DNA from: Trueperaceae bacterium
Lineage (GTDB): Bacteria; Deinococcota; Deinococci; Deinococcales; Trueperaceae
DNA: 18,292 bases
Direction of reading: 5' to 3'
NCBI GenBank assembly: GCA_011390455.1
Contig: JAABSI010000060.1
Span: forward strand, 1 to 18,292
Both the position numbers and the translations under genes were made by a program. Shown here piece after piece: positions 5,833-14,497 of this stretch; position 1 is the stretch's first letter; the number at the start of each line of letters is the position of its first letter. The notes beneath the pieces are model-generated. The model saw only the letters and a program-made list of their open reading frames with translations, had not been told where the DNA came from and ran no database searches.

Positions 5833-6858
5833 TCAGCCTACACGAGGGCGCAGCCGCGTCGTCGCCAGGGCCGACAGGTCGGCGACCCCCATCAGATGCA
5901 TCACCACGCGCAGCTCCTCGATCACCCCGGCCAGCACCGCCTCGACCGCGTCCGCCGACTCCAGCGCCGGCGCCAGCAGCGGGCGCGCGATCGCGGCGAC
6001 GCTCGCCCCCAACGCGAGCGCCTTCGCGACGTCCAGCCCTGTGCGCACCCCACCGGACGCGACGAGCGGCGTGCCCGGCAGTGCCCCGCGCACCTCGACG
6101 AGCGCCTCGGCCGTCGGGATCCCCCACTCCACCAGCTCCAGCCGGCGCACCGAGCCGTACCGGACCAGCTCCTCGACGCGCGCCCAGGACGTGCCGCCGG
6201 CACCCGCGACGTCGACCGCCGCGAACCCCACCGCAGCGACCGACCGCGCGACGGCCCCCGTCAGGCCGTGGCCCACCTCTTTGAGCAGCACGGGCGCCCC
6301 GACCTCGGGGACCACCTCCGCCAGCCGCGCCCGCACGCCGCGCCAGCGCACGTCACCGCCCTCCTGGAGCGCTTCCTGCAGCGGGTTGACGTGGATCGCC
6401 AGCGCGTCCGCTCCCACCTCGGCCACCGCCCGGCGCGCCTCGTCCACCCCATACCCCGCCACTAGCTGCGCCGCACCGAGGTTGCCGATCAGGAGCACGT
6501 CGGGCGCGACGTCGCGCACTTCGAAGCTGGCGCGCGCCTCCGGGTGCGCGAGCATCACGCGCTGCGAGCCCAGCATCATGCCGACGCCAAGGCGCTGCGC
6601 CGCGGTCGCGAGGTTGCGGTTGATCGTTGCGGCCCGCTCGGGTCCGCCGGTCATGGCGCCGATCAGGAGCGGCGCGCGGAGGCGCTTCCCCAAGAAGCGT
6701 GCGCCGGTATCGACCGAGTCCAGGTCCGATTCGGGGAGCGCCGCGTACGGCAGGTCGTAGCGCTCGAAACCGGTCGTCCGGGTGGTGTATTCGACGGGCC
6801 CGGTGAGGCACACGTCGAGGTGGCGGCGCTTGCGGGCGGCGAGGTCGTCCGAGGGCAT
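5833..6858 (-). CDS. fni: Type 2 isopentenyl-diphosphate delta-isomerase (FMN-dependent)
   Basis: IDI-2 interconverts IPP and DMAPP using reduced FMN and Mg2+, balancing the two isoprenoid building blocks. The 341-residue TIM-barrel shows the family signatures in order: RKRRH (9-13), [11 protein letters not shown] (62-72), GSQR (97-100), NLGAAQ (126-131), HVNPLQE (156-162, holding the catalytic Gln and Mg-binding Glu), KEVGHG (193-198), AGAGGTSW (219-226) and [18 protein letters not shown] (268-285). The start at 6858 is preceded 5 nt upstream by TACACT with no Shine-Dalgarno. A longer in-frame reading upstream lacks family similarity. It is transcribed divergently from the S8 protease across 58 bp and is followed after 5 bp by the SDR. 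It could supply precursors to the UbiA enzyme encoded 5 kb away. Confidence 0.96.
   Translation of the reverse strand: MPSDDLAARKRRHLDVCLTGPVEYTTRTTGFERYDLPYAALPESDLDSVDTGARFLGKRLRAPLLIGAMTGGPERAATINRNLATAAQRLGVGMMLGSQRVMLAHPEARASFEVRDVAPDVLLIGNLGAAQLVAGYGVDEARRAVAEVGADALAIHVNPLQEALQEGGDVRWRGVRARLAEVVPEVGAPVLLKEVGHGLTGAVARSVAAVGFAAVDVAGAGGTSWARVEELVRYGSVRRLELVEWGIPTAEALVEVRGALPGTPLVASGGVRTGLDVAKALALGASVAAIARPLLAPALESADAVEAVLAGVIEELRVVMHLMGVADLSALATTRLRPRVG
5835..5840 (-). promoter_or_regulatory. Leaderless -10 element for the SDR gene (TAGGCT)
   Basis: TAGGCT on the minus strand spans the last codons and first stop base of fni (GTA GGC TGA) and lies 7 nt before the SDR ATG. It gives the SDR a possible promoter of its own inside the fni end. 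Confidence 0.5.
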
Positions 6859-6863
6859 GCCGG

Positions 6864-6869
6864 AGTGTA
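6864..6869 (-). promoter_or_regulatory. Leaderless -10 element for fni (TACACT)
   Basis: TACACT is followed by CCGGC and the ATG of fni, with no ribosome-binding site. It is paired with the divergent TACGAT of the protease gene in a 58-bp gap. Confidence 0.55.
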
Positions 6870-6904
6870 CGCACCTTCGCACGTCGGCCGTGGGGGGCGC
6901 GCCG

Positions 6905-6910
6905 TACGAT
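6905..6910 (+). promoter_or_regulatory. Leaderless -10 element for the S8 protease (TACGAT)
   Basis: TACGAT lies 6 nt before the GTG at 6917, within the 11-mer GTACGATGCGG. The same 11-mer occurs upstream of the plsY leader ORF. There is no Shine-Dalgarno. Confidence 0.55.
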
Positions 6911-6916
6911 GCGGAC

Positions 6917-8572
6917 GTGCTCAAGCTCGCGCGCGTCCTCCTCGTCCTCGGCGTCCCGTTCGCGGTGGCCGGGTGCGCCCTGCTGCTCCCCTCGCGCCTC
7001 GCGGTCGCGCCCACGTCGCGCGTCGTCGACGTCGCGGTCGGTGCCTCCACGACCTTCACCGTCACGAACGCAGGTGCGGCTGGCTCCGTCCTCCAGTGGA
7101 GCTTCGTCGCCGACGAGCTCGAGGCGTGGCCGTCGTCCGGATCGCTCGTCGCCGGGGACTCGGAGACCGTGTTGGTCCTCGCCCCGAGCGAGGCCGTGGG
7201 GCGCACCCTGGATGCGCGCTTCGTCGCGCCGCGTCAGGAGGTCGAGGTCTCGGTCGAGATCGTCCGCGGCCCGACGCTCACGTGCGATCCGGACGCGGCG
7301 TTCGCCGGCGCCGCGGACGCCACCCACGTGCTCGTCGGCTACGGCGCTGCGGTCGCGCGCTCGGCGGCGGTCCGCGCGACCTCGTCGAGCGACGTCGCGG
7401 GCCTCGCCAGCGCCGTCGGCGGTCGGCGGGTGCGCCAAGGAGCGGCCGGCGAACACGATCTGCTGGAGGTGCCGGCGGCCGCTGCGGCCGGCCTGGTCCG
7501 CGCCCTGGAAGCGCGCCCCGACGTCGCGTACGCCGAGGTCGACCGCCCGGTGGCGCGCGCCGCGATCGGCCCCGACCCACGCTTCGTCCAGCAGTGGAAC
7601 CTCACCCTCTTCGGGGCCCAGGAGTCGTGGACGCAGACCGACGCCGCCGTCGCCCCGACGAACCCCGTCGTGGTCGCGGTCGTGGACGATGGGGTCGCCG
7701 TCGACCACCCCGACCTGGCGGCCGTGGTGCTGCCCGGGTACGACGTCGTCCACGACGACGTCGACCCCCGCAACTGCACCGACCACGGTACCCACGTCGC
7801 CGGGATCGTCGCCGCGGTCCGCGGGAACGCGGAAGGGGTCGCCGGGGTCGCGAGCCGCCCCACCGACCCGTGGGTGCGCCTGCTGCCGGTCAAGGCGTGG
7901 CCCGACTCGAGCGATCCGTCGAGCACGACCCAGATCGACCCCATCGCGCGCTCCATTCGCTGGGCGGCCGGACTGCCCGTGGCGGGCGCGCCCTCGAACC
8001 CCTTCCCAGCGGAGGTGATCAACCTCAGCCTCGGCGCCCTGCGCACGTTCAGCTCGACGCTCGCGGCGGCGATCACCGAAGCGAAGGCCGTCGGGGTCGT
8101 CTTCGTGGCGGCGGCGGGCAACGGCGGTGCGTCCGACGGCGTGGATTACCCGGCCCGCTCCGGGACGATCGCGGTCGGTTCGGTCGACGACGACTTCGTG
8201 CGTTCGTCGTTCAGCAGCTACGGAACGGGCCTCACCCTCGTGGCGCCCGGCGGGTTCGGCCCCGATCCCGGGTGCAGCGCCATCGTCAGCACCGGCGTGA
8301 TCTACGCCGACGGCGTCGCCACGGAGACGTACACGTGCAAGGCCGGCACGTCGATGGCGACGCCGTTCGTCGCCGGCGCCGTCGCGCTCCTGATCGGCAC
8401 CGACGCCTCGCTGCCGGAGGGCTCCGCCCGCCACGACGCCGTCGAAGCCCGGCTCCAGGTGGCCGCCCAGGCACGGCCGGGGGCGAACACGGAGGAGTAC
8501 GGCGCCGGCATCCTCTGCCTCGACGCCTTGCTGACCACCACCCACGTGTGCGGGGAACCGATCGGGCCCTGA
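6917..8572 (+). CDS. Subtilisin-family (S8) serine protease, predicted lipoprotein
   Basis: This 551-residue secreted peptidase starts at a GTG ([10 protein letters not shown]...) and has a lipoprotein signal with lipobox AVAGC, predicted lipid-modified Cys20. Residues about 30-117 look like an all-beta Ig/BACON-like domain. Residues about 135-210 resemble an S8 propeptide/I9-like domain ending VAYAEVDR, and PRFVQQWNL marks the start of the mature S8 domain. The catalytic triad is complete: D257 in VAVVDDGV, H293 in DHGTHVAG and S479 in AGTSMATPF, with oxyanion Asn402 in AAAGNGG. The GTG start is preferred over an in-frame ATG 135 nt upstream, which would bury the signal peptide and run through the fni promoter. 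It converges on the rhomboid gene with only 12 bp between stops. It probably degrades extracytoplasmic proteins; targets are unknown. Confidence 0.93.
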   Translation: MLKLARVLLVLGVPFAVAGCALLLPSRLAVAPTSRVVDVAVGASTTFTVTNAGAAGSVLQWSFVADELEAWPSSGSLVAGDSETVLVLAPSEAVGRTLDARFVAPRQEVEVSVEIVRGPTLTCDPDAAFAGAADATHVLVGYGAAVARSAAVRATSSSDVAGLASAVGGRRVRQGAAGEHDLLEVPAAAAAGLVRALEARPDVAYAEVDRPVARAAIGPDPRFVQQWNLTLFGAQESWTQTDAAVAPTNPVVVAVVDDGVAVDHPDLAAVVLPGYDVVHDDVDPRNCTDHGTHVAGIVAAVRGNAEGVAGVASRPTDPWVRLLPVKAWPDSSDPSSTTQIDPIARSIRWAAGLPVAGAPSNPFPAEVINLSLGALRTFSSTLAAAITEAKAVGVVFVAAAGNGGASDGVDYPARSGTIAVGSVDDDFVRSSFSSYGTGLTLVAPGGFGPDPGCSAIVSTGVIYADGVATETYTCKAGTSMATPFVAGAVALLIGTDASLPEGSARHDAVEARLQVAAQARPGANTEEYGAGILCLDALLTTTHVCGEPIGP

Positions 8573-8584
8573 GCCGCCGTCCGA

Positions 8585-10141
8585 TCAGAACAGCTGCGCC
8601 ACCAACCGGACGGCCTGCACGAGCGCCACGACGACCACCAGCACCGAGGCGCCGCCGGCGAGCGCGTCCACGCGTCGGTCGGCGGGCAGCCCTTGGCGCG
8701 CGAAGCCCCACAGGAGGCCGCCCAAGACGCCGCCCACGTGGCCCCAGAGCGAGACGTTCGGGATCGCGACCGACAGCAGCGCGATCATCGCCATCCACTG
8801 GAGCAGCGAGCGCAGCAGCGCGCGATCGACCGCCCCCTTGCCGCGCGCCACGTCGGCGAGCAGGGCCCCCGCGACGCCGAGCACCCCGCCCGAGGCGCCG
8901 ACCAGCACGAGCGTCTCCCCCGCCTGGGCGACGCTGGTGAGGTACGCGCCCATGGCGGTGCCGGCGACGAAGGCGCTGATCAGGTACCCCGGACCGCGGC
9001 GCACCTCCACCATGCGGCCGATGTCGAAGAGCACCCACAGGTTGAACCCGACGTGCACCAGGTTCCCGTGCACGAAGGCGTAGCTCAGGTAGCGCCACCA
9101 GACGTCGAACTGCGCGCCGACCCCGAGGACGAAGGCCGCCACGGCGCTGCTCGCGTCCAGGCGCACGTTGCCGGCCAGGAAGGGGCCGAAGCCGCGGTCG
9201 AGCAGCACCTGGCCGACGAACGCCAGCGCGATGGCGCCGACGCCGATCCAGGTCGCGGGGGTGCGTCCGCGGCTGCGCGCGGGCGGCGGCGCCGGCTCGC
9301 CGACCGCGTCCAGCGCCCGCACGTGCGGCCCGCGCCGTCCTTCGGGCGCCAAGCGCGCCGCCTCGCGGCGCAAGCGCAGGGCGCCCTCGCGCTCGCCGGC
9401 GACCTCGGCCGCCCGCGCCGCGATGCCCAGGACGACGTCGCCCGGAACCCCGGCGGGCGGGGTCCGCAACAGCTCCTGCACCTGGCGCAGGTCGCCCCGC
9501 TCGGCGTCGAGCCGCCCCTGCGCGAGCACCCACGCGCGGTACACGGCCGGATCGCCGGCCCCCGATTCGACCGCCCGCCGCAGCGCCGCGGTCGCATCGC
9601 GCGCCTCGTCGAGGTGCCCCAACGCCAGCCACGCCTCGATGCGCGCCGCCGCGCCCGCCGGCGCCGCGGCGGCGGCGTCGCCCAGCGCGAGCACGGCCGA
9701 CCAGTCCTCGCGCACCGCGTGGGCTTGAGCGGCCAACGGTTCGTCCTCGACGCCCGGCAGGTGGGCGAGCGCCCCGGCCGCATCGCCCTGCTGCAACGCC
9801 GCCTGCGCCAACAGGCGGCGCACCCCAGCGCGACCGGCAGGCGTCCAGTAGAGGAGCGCCACGAGCGCGTCGGCCACCGGCCACGCGCGCGCGCGGGCGA
9901 GCGCGGGCAGGGCCAGCGGGGCCAGCACCCAGGCGGCGCTGGCGGCGACCGCGAACGCGCGCCAGGCCGGACCGGGCGCCGCGCCCATGACGCTCGCGAC
10001 GACGGTCGCCGCGGCCGCCGTCGTCGCGAAGAGGGTCTTGAGCGGCAGCTCGCTCCAAGCCGGCGCGAGGCGGCGCGTCCATCCGACCGCGTACACCCCG
10101 AGCAGCGCCATGCCGAGCAGGAAGAAGGCGTCTTGACTCAT
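8585..10141 (-). CDS. Rhomboid intramembrane serine protease with long helical-repeat N-terminal region
   Basis: Rhomboids cleave transmembrane substrates inside the membrane. The 518-residue protein has two or three N-terminal hydrophobic helices (about 5-20, 37-52, 60-82). A soluble Ala-rich helical region at about 105-265 looks like TPR-type repeats (e.g. AWLALGHLDEARDATAALRR). A Pro-rich linker follows (282-294), then the rhomboid core. Catalytic Ser417 (VGASGGVLG) and His468 (WGHVGG) are present, as is the FVHGNLVHVGFNLW motif (357-369). The ATG at 10139-10141 is supported by TAGGCT 7 nt upstream; no Shine-Dalgarno is present. The repeat region is on the N-terminal side, where it could hold protein partners or substrates near the protease. 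The catalytic domain is certain; the TPR call is tentative. Confidence 0.9.
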   Translation of the reverse strand: MSQDAFFLLGMALLGVYAVGWTRRLAPAWSELPLKTLFATTAAAATVVASVMGAAPGPAWRAFAVAASAAWVLAPLALPALARARAWPVADALVALLYWTPAGRAGVRRLLAQAALQQGDAAGALAHLPGVEDEPLAAQAHAVREDWSAVLALGDAAAAAPAGAAARIEAWLALGHLDEARDATAALRRAVESGAGDPAVYRAWVLAQGRLDAERGDLRQVQELLRTPPAGVPGDVVLGIAARAAEVAGEREGALRLRREAARLAPEGRRGPHVRALDAVGEPAPPPARSRGRTPATWIGVGAIALAFVGQVLLDRGFGPFLAGNVRLDASSAVAAFVLGVGAQFDVWWRYLSYAFVHGNLVHVGFNLWVLFDIGRMVEVRRGPGYLISAFVAGTAMGAYLTSVAQAGETLVLVGASGGVLGVAGALLADVARGKGAVDRALLRSLLQWMAMIALLSVAIPNVSLWGHVGGVLGGLLWGFARQGLPADRRVDALAGGASVLVVVVALVQAVRLVAQLF

Positions 10142-10148
10142 CCGCGCG

Positions 10149-10154
10149 AGCCTA
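10149..10154 (-). promoter_or_regulatory. Leaderless -10 element for the rhomboid gene (TAGGCT)
   Basis: GGTAGGCT lies 7 nt before the ATG, nearly the same sequence as upstream of coaD (GGTAGGCTCGCG in both). No ribosome-binding site is present. Confidence 0.58.
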
Positions 10155-10252
10155 CCCCCGGCGGTCGCTCGCGGTCGTCGGCCGGCGGCGGCGGTCGACG
10201 ACCGGTGCCCGCCGACGCCCCACACCGACCCTGCCGCGTGCGCGGCGCCCGG

Positions 10253-10258
10253 TACGAT
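10253..10258 (+). promoter_or_regulatory. -10 element for the plsY transcript (TACGAT)
   Basis: TACGAT lies 6 nt before the ATG of the 12-codon ORF at 10265, and shares the 11-mer GTACGATGCGG with the S8 protease promoter. Transcription is expected to start at or near 10265. Confidence 0.55.
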
Positions 10259-10264
10259 GCGGTG

Positions 10265-10303
10265 ATGCGCACCGCTCCCGCACGCGTTGGATCGCGCCCG
10301 TGA
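10265..10303 (+). CDS. Putative 12-residue leaderless leader peptide overlapping plsY
   Basis: The frame reads MRTAPARVGSRP then TGA. Its ATG lies 6 nt after TACGAT, the spacing of leaderless starts elsewhere in the window. Its TGA overlaps the GTG start of plsY (GTGA), the same junction as PKS/FAD monooxygenase. plsY itself has no clear Shine-Dalgarno, so ribosomes finishing this peptide could restart on plsY. Alternatively it is only a short 5' UTR with a chance ATG. The peptide is Arg/Pro-rich and resembles nothing known to me. Confidence 0.45.
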   Translation: MRTAPARVGSRP

Positions 10304-10908
10304 CCGCCACCATCTGGGGCGTCGCGACCGTGGTGCTGGCGTACCTGATGGGGGCGATCCCCACCGGTCTGCTCGTGGCGCGCTGGCGCGGCGTCGACAT
10401 CCGCGCCGCCGGCTCGGGCAACATCGGAGCGACCAACGTGCTGCGGGCGGTGGGTCCGTTCGCCGCGATCCTCGTGGTGCTGATCGACCCGCTCAAGGGG
10501 GTGCTGGCGGTGCTCGTGCCGACGCTGCTGGGGGTCGGGCCCTGGTGGGTGGCCGGTGCGGCGCTCGCGGCGGTCGTCGGCAACTGCTTCAACGTGTTCC
10601 TGCGCTTCCGCGGTGGCAAGGGGGTGGCCACGAGCCTCGGCGTCTTCGTGATGATCGATCCGTGGATCACGCTCGTCGCCGTCCTGATCTTCGCGGTGAC
10701 GGTCGTGCTCGGGCGCATGGTGTCGCTCGCCTCGCTCGTCGCCGTGTTGGCGACGCCGATCATGCTCGTCGTCCTCGCCGACGCGGCGCCCTCGACGCTC
10801 GTGCTCGCCTTCGCGATCGCCGCCCTGCTCACGTGGCGCCACCGCGACAACCTGGCGCGCCTCGCGGCCGGCACCGAGCGTCGGCTCGGCGGCGCCCGGC
10901 GCGGCTGA
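10300..10908 (+). CDS. plsY: Acyl-phosphate:glycerol-3-phosphate acyltransferase
   Basis: PlsY transfers an acyl group from acyl-phosphate to glycerol-3-phosphate, the first step of phospholipid synthesis in most bacteria. It works with PlsX, which is not in the window. The 202-residue membrane protein has GSGNIGATN (38-46), DPLKG (63-67), RFRGGKGVATS (102-112) and the C-terminal TWRHRDNLARLAAGTERRLG (178-197), all diagnostic. Length is normal. The usual His-containing GHxxP before the third motif is GNCFN here. The GTG start at 10300 gives the standard N-terminus (short hydrophobic helix then MGAIPTGLLVAR). The gene has no Shine-Dalgarno and overlaps the leader ORF. A perfect palindrome at its stop codon separates it from the convergent EamA gene. 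Confidence 0.95.
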   Translation: MTATIWGVATVVLAYLMGAIPTGLLVARWRGVDIRAAGSGNIGATNVLRAVGPFAAILVVLIDPLKGVLAVLVPTLLGVGPWWVAGAALAAVVGNCFNVFLRFRGGKGVATSLGVFVMIDPWITLVAVLIFAVTVVLGRMVSLASLVAVLATPIMLVVLADAAPSTLVLAFAIAALLTWRHRDNLARLAAGTERRLGGARRG

Positions 10909-10922
10909 CCCCGCGCGGGGTC
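10907..10922. terminator. Perfect palindrome at the plsY stop, candidate bidirectional terminator
   Basis: GACCCC-GCGC-GGGGTC is a perfect 16-bp palindrome that begins within the plsY TGA and lies 47 bp beyond the EamA stop, between convergent genes. It would form a 6-bp stem with a 4-nt loop in either transcript. No T tract follows, so intrinsic termination is unproven. Confidence 0.45.
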
Positions 10923-10969
10923 CGCACAGCGCGCGTCGCCCCACCCGGCGCGTCCGACCGTGGCGAACC

Positions 10970-11857
10970 TCAGAGCAGCGGCGCCGGCCGCGGCGGGCGC
11001 CGCTTCGAGCGCTGCACCAGGACCAGGCCGGCGACCGCTACCGCGCCACCGACCACCGTCAGCGACGACGGCACCTCGCCGAGCCACCACCACGACAGCA
11101 GCAGCGCGACGACCGGCACCAGGTACAGGAACGACGTGACGATCGGAGCCGGCGCGCGCGACAGCGCGATCGCGAAGAGCGTGTAGGCGATCGCCGAGGG
11201 CACCACCCCCAGGTGCACGACCGCCCACGTCGACGCCGCCGGCGCGTTCAGGACGGCCGTCGCGGCGCCCGGCGCGAAGGCGAGGAGCGGCAGCGTACCG
11301 CCCCACGTCACGAAGGCCGTGACCTCGAGGGGGCGGTAGCGCACCAACATGGGCCGCTGCAACACGGCGAAGAACGCGGTCGCGAGCGCCGACACCAGGA
11401 TCAGCCCCGCGGCGGGGTGGATGCGGCCCACCGCCCCGTCGCCCAGGACGATCAGGGCGACGCCGGCGAAGGACACCGCCGACCCCGTCCACCCCAGGGG
11501 CGGCAGCCGGTCGCCGGTCAGCCCCCACGCCACCAGCGCAGTCAGGGCAGGGGCGGTGGCGATGATCAGGCTCGTCGCGCCCGCCGAGACGTGGACCTCG
11601 CCGAAGTTCAGGGCGAGGTGGTAGACGCTCATGCCGACGACACCAAGGCCGACGAAGGCCGGCACGTCGCGCCGATCCGGCCACATCCGACGCCGGAACG
11701 CCAGCAGGAAGGGGACGAAGGCGAGCGACGCGACCGCGTGCCGGAGCAGCGTCAGGTGCGCGGGGCCGTAGCCCTCGAGGCCGATCTTGATGGCCGGGAA
11801 GGCCGACGCCCACAACACCACCAGGAAGCCGAGCGCAACGAGCGTGCCCGGGCTCAT
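10970..11857 (-). CDS. EamA/DMT-superfamily transporter
   Basis: This 295-residue protein shows ten hydrophobic helices in two five-helix halves, the layout of drug/metabolite transporters of the EamA type (RhaT/YdcZ-like exporters of metabolites or amino acids). Diagnostic stretches are VVLWASAFPAIKIGLEGYGP (13-32) in the first half and HLGVVPSAIAYTLFAIALSR near 216-235 in the second, plus a basic C-terminal tail. The ATG at 11855-11857 is 31 bp after the Hsp33 stop, on the same strand. Neither a Shine-Dalgarno nor a -10 box is evident, so it is probably read through from hslO. The substrate cannot be inferred. Confidence 0.88.
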   Translation of the reverse strand: MSPGTLVALGFLVVLWASAFPAIKIGLEGYGPAHLTLLRHAVASLAFVPFLLAFRRRMWPDRRDVPAFVGLGVVGMSVYHLALNFGEVHVSAGATSLIIATAPALTALVAWGLTGDRLPPLGWTGSAVSFAGVALIVLGDGAVGRIHPAAGLILVSALATAFFAVLQRPMLVRYRPLEVTAFVTWGGTLPLLAFAPGAATAVLNAPAASTWAVVHLGVVPSAIAYTLFAIALSRAPAPIVTSFLYLVPVVALLLSWWWLGEVPSSLTVVGGAVAVAGLVLVQRSKRRPPRPAPLL

Positions 11858-11888
11858 CCCCGCTGCCCGGTCCGCCGTGCCGCCGCGC

Positions 11889-12899
11889 TCACGACGGCAA
11901 GGCGACCCTGCGTCCGCATGCGCACAGCTCCTGATCGCGCACCATCGTCGTCGCCCCCTCCCGATGCCAGAGCGCGTCGCAATCGGGGCACCGGATCTCG
12001 GGGGCCGCCAAGCCGGCGATCGCCTCGGCGTCGACGAAGCGCGCCTGACCGCACCAGTGGCAGACGACCTGCGCGCCCCCTTCCTCTTCGATCATCTCTG
12101 CGCGTTCGCCCGGCGTGAAGTAGGCGATCGCGGCGAGCGCCTTCTCGTCGCTGCAGCGGCAGCGGAACTCGAGCGGCAGCGCCTCCTGGGTCAGGAGCTC
12201 GAAACCGAGCCCCCACGTCAGCTCCTCCATCGCGTGGTGCAGCGAATGCTCGTGCAGCACGTCGGTGAGCTGGCCGAACGCCTTGACGTTGGCCTCGAGG
12301 AGCGCCAACGCCGCGTCGCCCGCCCCGGGCAAGGCCTGCAGGACCACGCCGCCGGCGCGCCGCACGCGCCGCGACGCCGGCGTCCCGGGGCGCGCCTCGG
12401 CGAAGCTGACGCCGAGCAGCACCGCCGAGGCGATCTGCTCGGAGCGCGCCAGGAAGGTCGCGACGTCCTCGGCGACCTCCCCCGAGACGAGCCGCACGCT
12501 GGAGGTGTAGGGGTCGCCGTACGGAGCGTGCGAACGGATGACCTCGATCTCGCCGTCGCGACCGACCGCGCCCCCCACGTCGAGCTTGCCGTCGGCGCGC
12601 AGCGGGAGCTCGGTCTCGGGGAAGCGCGCGTAGCCGCGGACGGTGCCGTCGAGACCGGCGTCGGCGATCACGCCGCCGAGCGGTCCGCCGCCCGACAGCT
12701 TGACGGTGACGCGGTCGCGGTGGTCCTTGAGCAGGACGTGGGCGAGCAGGAGGGAGGCCGTGAGGGTCCGGCCGAGGGCGGCGCCGGCGGTGGCGCCGGT
12801 CTCGTGCCGGGCGAGGGCCTCGGCGACCAAGTCGGTGGTATCGGCGGCGATCACGCGGAGGGTGCCGTCCGCGGCCATGCCGCGCAGCAGATGCGCCAT
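11889..12899 (-). CDS. hslO: Redox-regulated chaperone Hsp33, with extra C-terminal zinc-ribbon-like motif
   Basis: Hsp33 is a holdase activated when its zinc-binding cysteines are oxidised under heat or oxidative stress. The 336-residue protein has the canonical N-terminal domain (e.g. KLSGGGPLGGVIADA, 67-81, and VRLVSGEVAEDVATFLARSE, 135-154) and the zinc switch FRCRCS...VVCHWCG (C247, C249, C280, C283). About 50 further residues follow, with CPDCDALW (C304, C307) and a terminal CACGRRV (C326, C328), forming a second CxxC/CxC set not in E. coli Hsp33. The ATG at 12897-12899 is preceded by a strong GGAAGGA Shine-Dalgarno. A TAGACT about 45 nt upstream gives it a conventional leader. It lies 97 bp downstream of coaD, so it probably has its own promoter, and may be followed by the EamA gene. 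Confidence 0.94.
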   Translation of the reverse strand: MAHLLRGMAADGTLRVIAADTTDLVAEALARHETGATAGAALGRTLTASLLLAHVLLKDHRDRVTVKLSGGGPLGGVIADAGLDGTVRGYARFPETELPLRADGKLDVGGAVGRDGEIEVIRSHAPYGDPYTSSVRLVSGEVAEDVATFLARSEQIASAVLLGVSFAEARPGTPASRRVRRAGGVVLQALPGAGDAALALLEANVKAFGQLTDVLHEHSLHHAMEELTWGLGFELLTQEALPLEFRCRCSDEKALAAIAYFTPGERAEMIEEEGGAQVVCHWCGQARFVDAEAIAGLAAPEIRCPDCDALWHREGATTMVRDQELCACGRRVALPS

Positions 12900-12943
12900 G
12901 GTGGGTCCTTCCGCCACGCGGGTCCTGCCCGCACGGCCGCGAA

Positions 12944-12949
12944 AGTCTA
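12944..12949 (-). promoter_or_regulatory. Putative hslO -10 element (TAGACT)
   Basis: TAGACT on the minus strand is the best -10 match in the 97 bp between coaD and hslO. A start about 7 nt downstream gives a 5' UTR of about 38 nt containing the GGAAGGA ribosome site. No clear -35 was seen. Confidence 0.45.
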
Positions 12950-12996
12950 CCCCCCGCCGCTCCGTCGTCCGGGCCGCCCCGCGACCGAACCCGGGC

Positions 12997-13512
<516 letters not shown>

Positions 13513-13515
<3 letters not shown>

Positions 13516-14490
13516 CCAGCCGTCGCGCTCGGCGGCCCGGCGCAGGAGCGCCACGGCCTCGGCCTCGGGGTCGGCGGGGGCCTCGCCCGCGCCGACGTCG
13601 CCGGCCGCATCGCCGGCGGCGCGACGAAGACGGCGCTCGGCGCGCACCAACACCTCGAAGTGGTGGCGCGCCGCGCGGCGGCGGGCGTCGCCGCCCGAGG
13701 TCGCCTGCTGGCGCGCGTGCGCGTCGAGCGCGGTCGCCAGCGCCGGCACGCCGCCGTCGGGACCGACCTCGGCCGGCGCCGCGGACGCCGCCCCGGCCGC
13801 GAGCGGGACGACCATGGGGGTCCAGTCGCCGGCGCCCGCCGGGCGCAGCGCGAGCGCGTCGCGGACCTCGCGCGCGAGCTGCGGCGCGTCCGGCCGGTCG
13901 GCCTTGGTCAGCGCGAAGACGTCGGCGATCTCCATCAAGCCCGCCTTGGCCGCCTGAACGTCGTCGCCCTGCCCGGGCGCGATCGCGACCACGACGCTGT
14001 CGGCGACCGCCACGACGTCCACCTCCGCCTGACCGACCCCCACGGTCTCGAGGAGCACGACGTCGAAGCCGAACGCCTCGAGCAGGGTCAGCGCGTCGAG
14101 CGCCGTCGGGGCCAAACCGCCCGTACGCCCACGGCTCGCCATCGAGCGCACGAAGACCCCCGGGTCGGCGCTCCACCGCGTCATCCGGACGCGGTCGCCG
14201 AGGAGCGCGCCGCCCGTGAAGGGGCTCGACGGGTCGACGGCGAGCACGGCGACGCGGGCGCCCCGATCCCGCCAGGCCCCCACCAACCGGTCGACGAGCG
14301 TGCTCTTGCCCGCGCCCGGGGCGCCGGTGACGCCGACGACGCGCGCCCGACGCTCGCCCGCCCGGCGTCGGCACGCGCCCACCAGCGCGCGGCCCGTCGC
14401 GTCGCCCGCCTCGGCGCGCGTGAGCGCGCGGGCCAGGGCGCGCACGTCGCCGGCGAAGAAGCGTTCGATGAGGTCGTCGGACCCGGCCAC
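13513..14490 (-). CDS. meaB: MeaB/ArgK-family P-loop GTPase
   Basis: MeaB GTPases protect and reload the B12-dependent methylmalonyl-CoA mutase. The 325-residue protein has Walker A VTGAPGAGKST (54-64), the family block AVDPSSPFTGGALLGDRVRM (84-103), SMASRGRTGGLAPTALDAL (117-135) and ETVGVGQAEVDV (148-159). Its base-recognition motif is TKAD (195-198) rather than NKAD. The GTG at 14488-14490 is chosen over an in-frame start 36 nt upstream because TAGGCT lies 7 nt before it and the extra residues would overlap the ROK gene. No Shine-Dalgarno is present. It lies between the ROK regulator and coaD; no mutase gene is in view, so its client enzyme must be elsewhere. Confidence 0.93.
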
Positions 14491-14497
14491 GGAGCCG

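Noticed and set aside
6782..6916. Longer N-terminus for the S8 protease from an ATG at 6782
   Set aside because: It would overlap the fni coding region and its promoter and place 45 polar residues before the lipoprotein signal peptide. GTG 6917 fits the signal and the -10 spacing.
6544..8940. 798-codon plus-strand open frame
   Set aside because: Overlaps fni in antisense and the protease in another frame; composition is that of a shadow frame.
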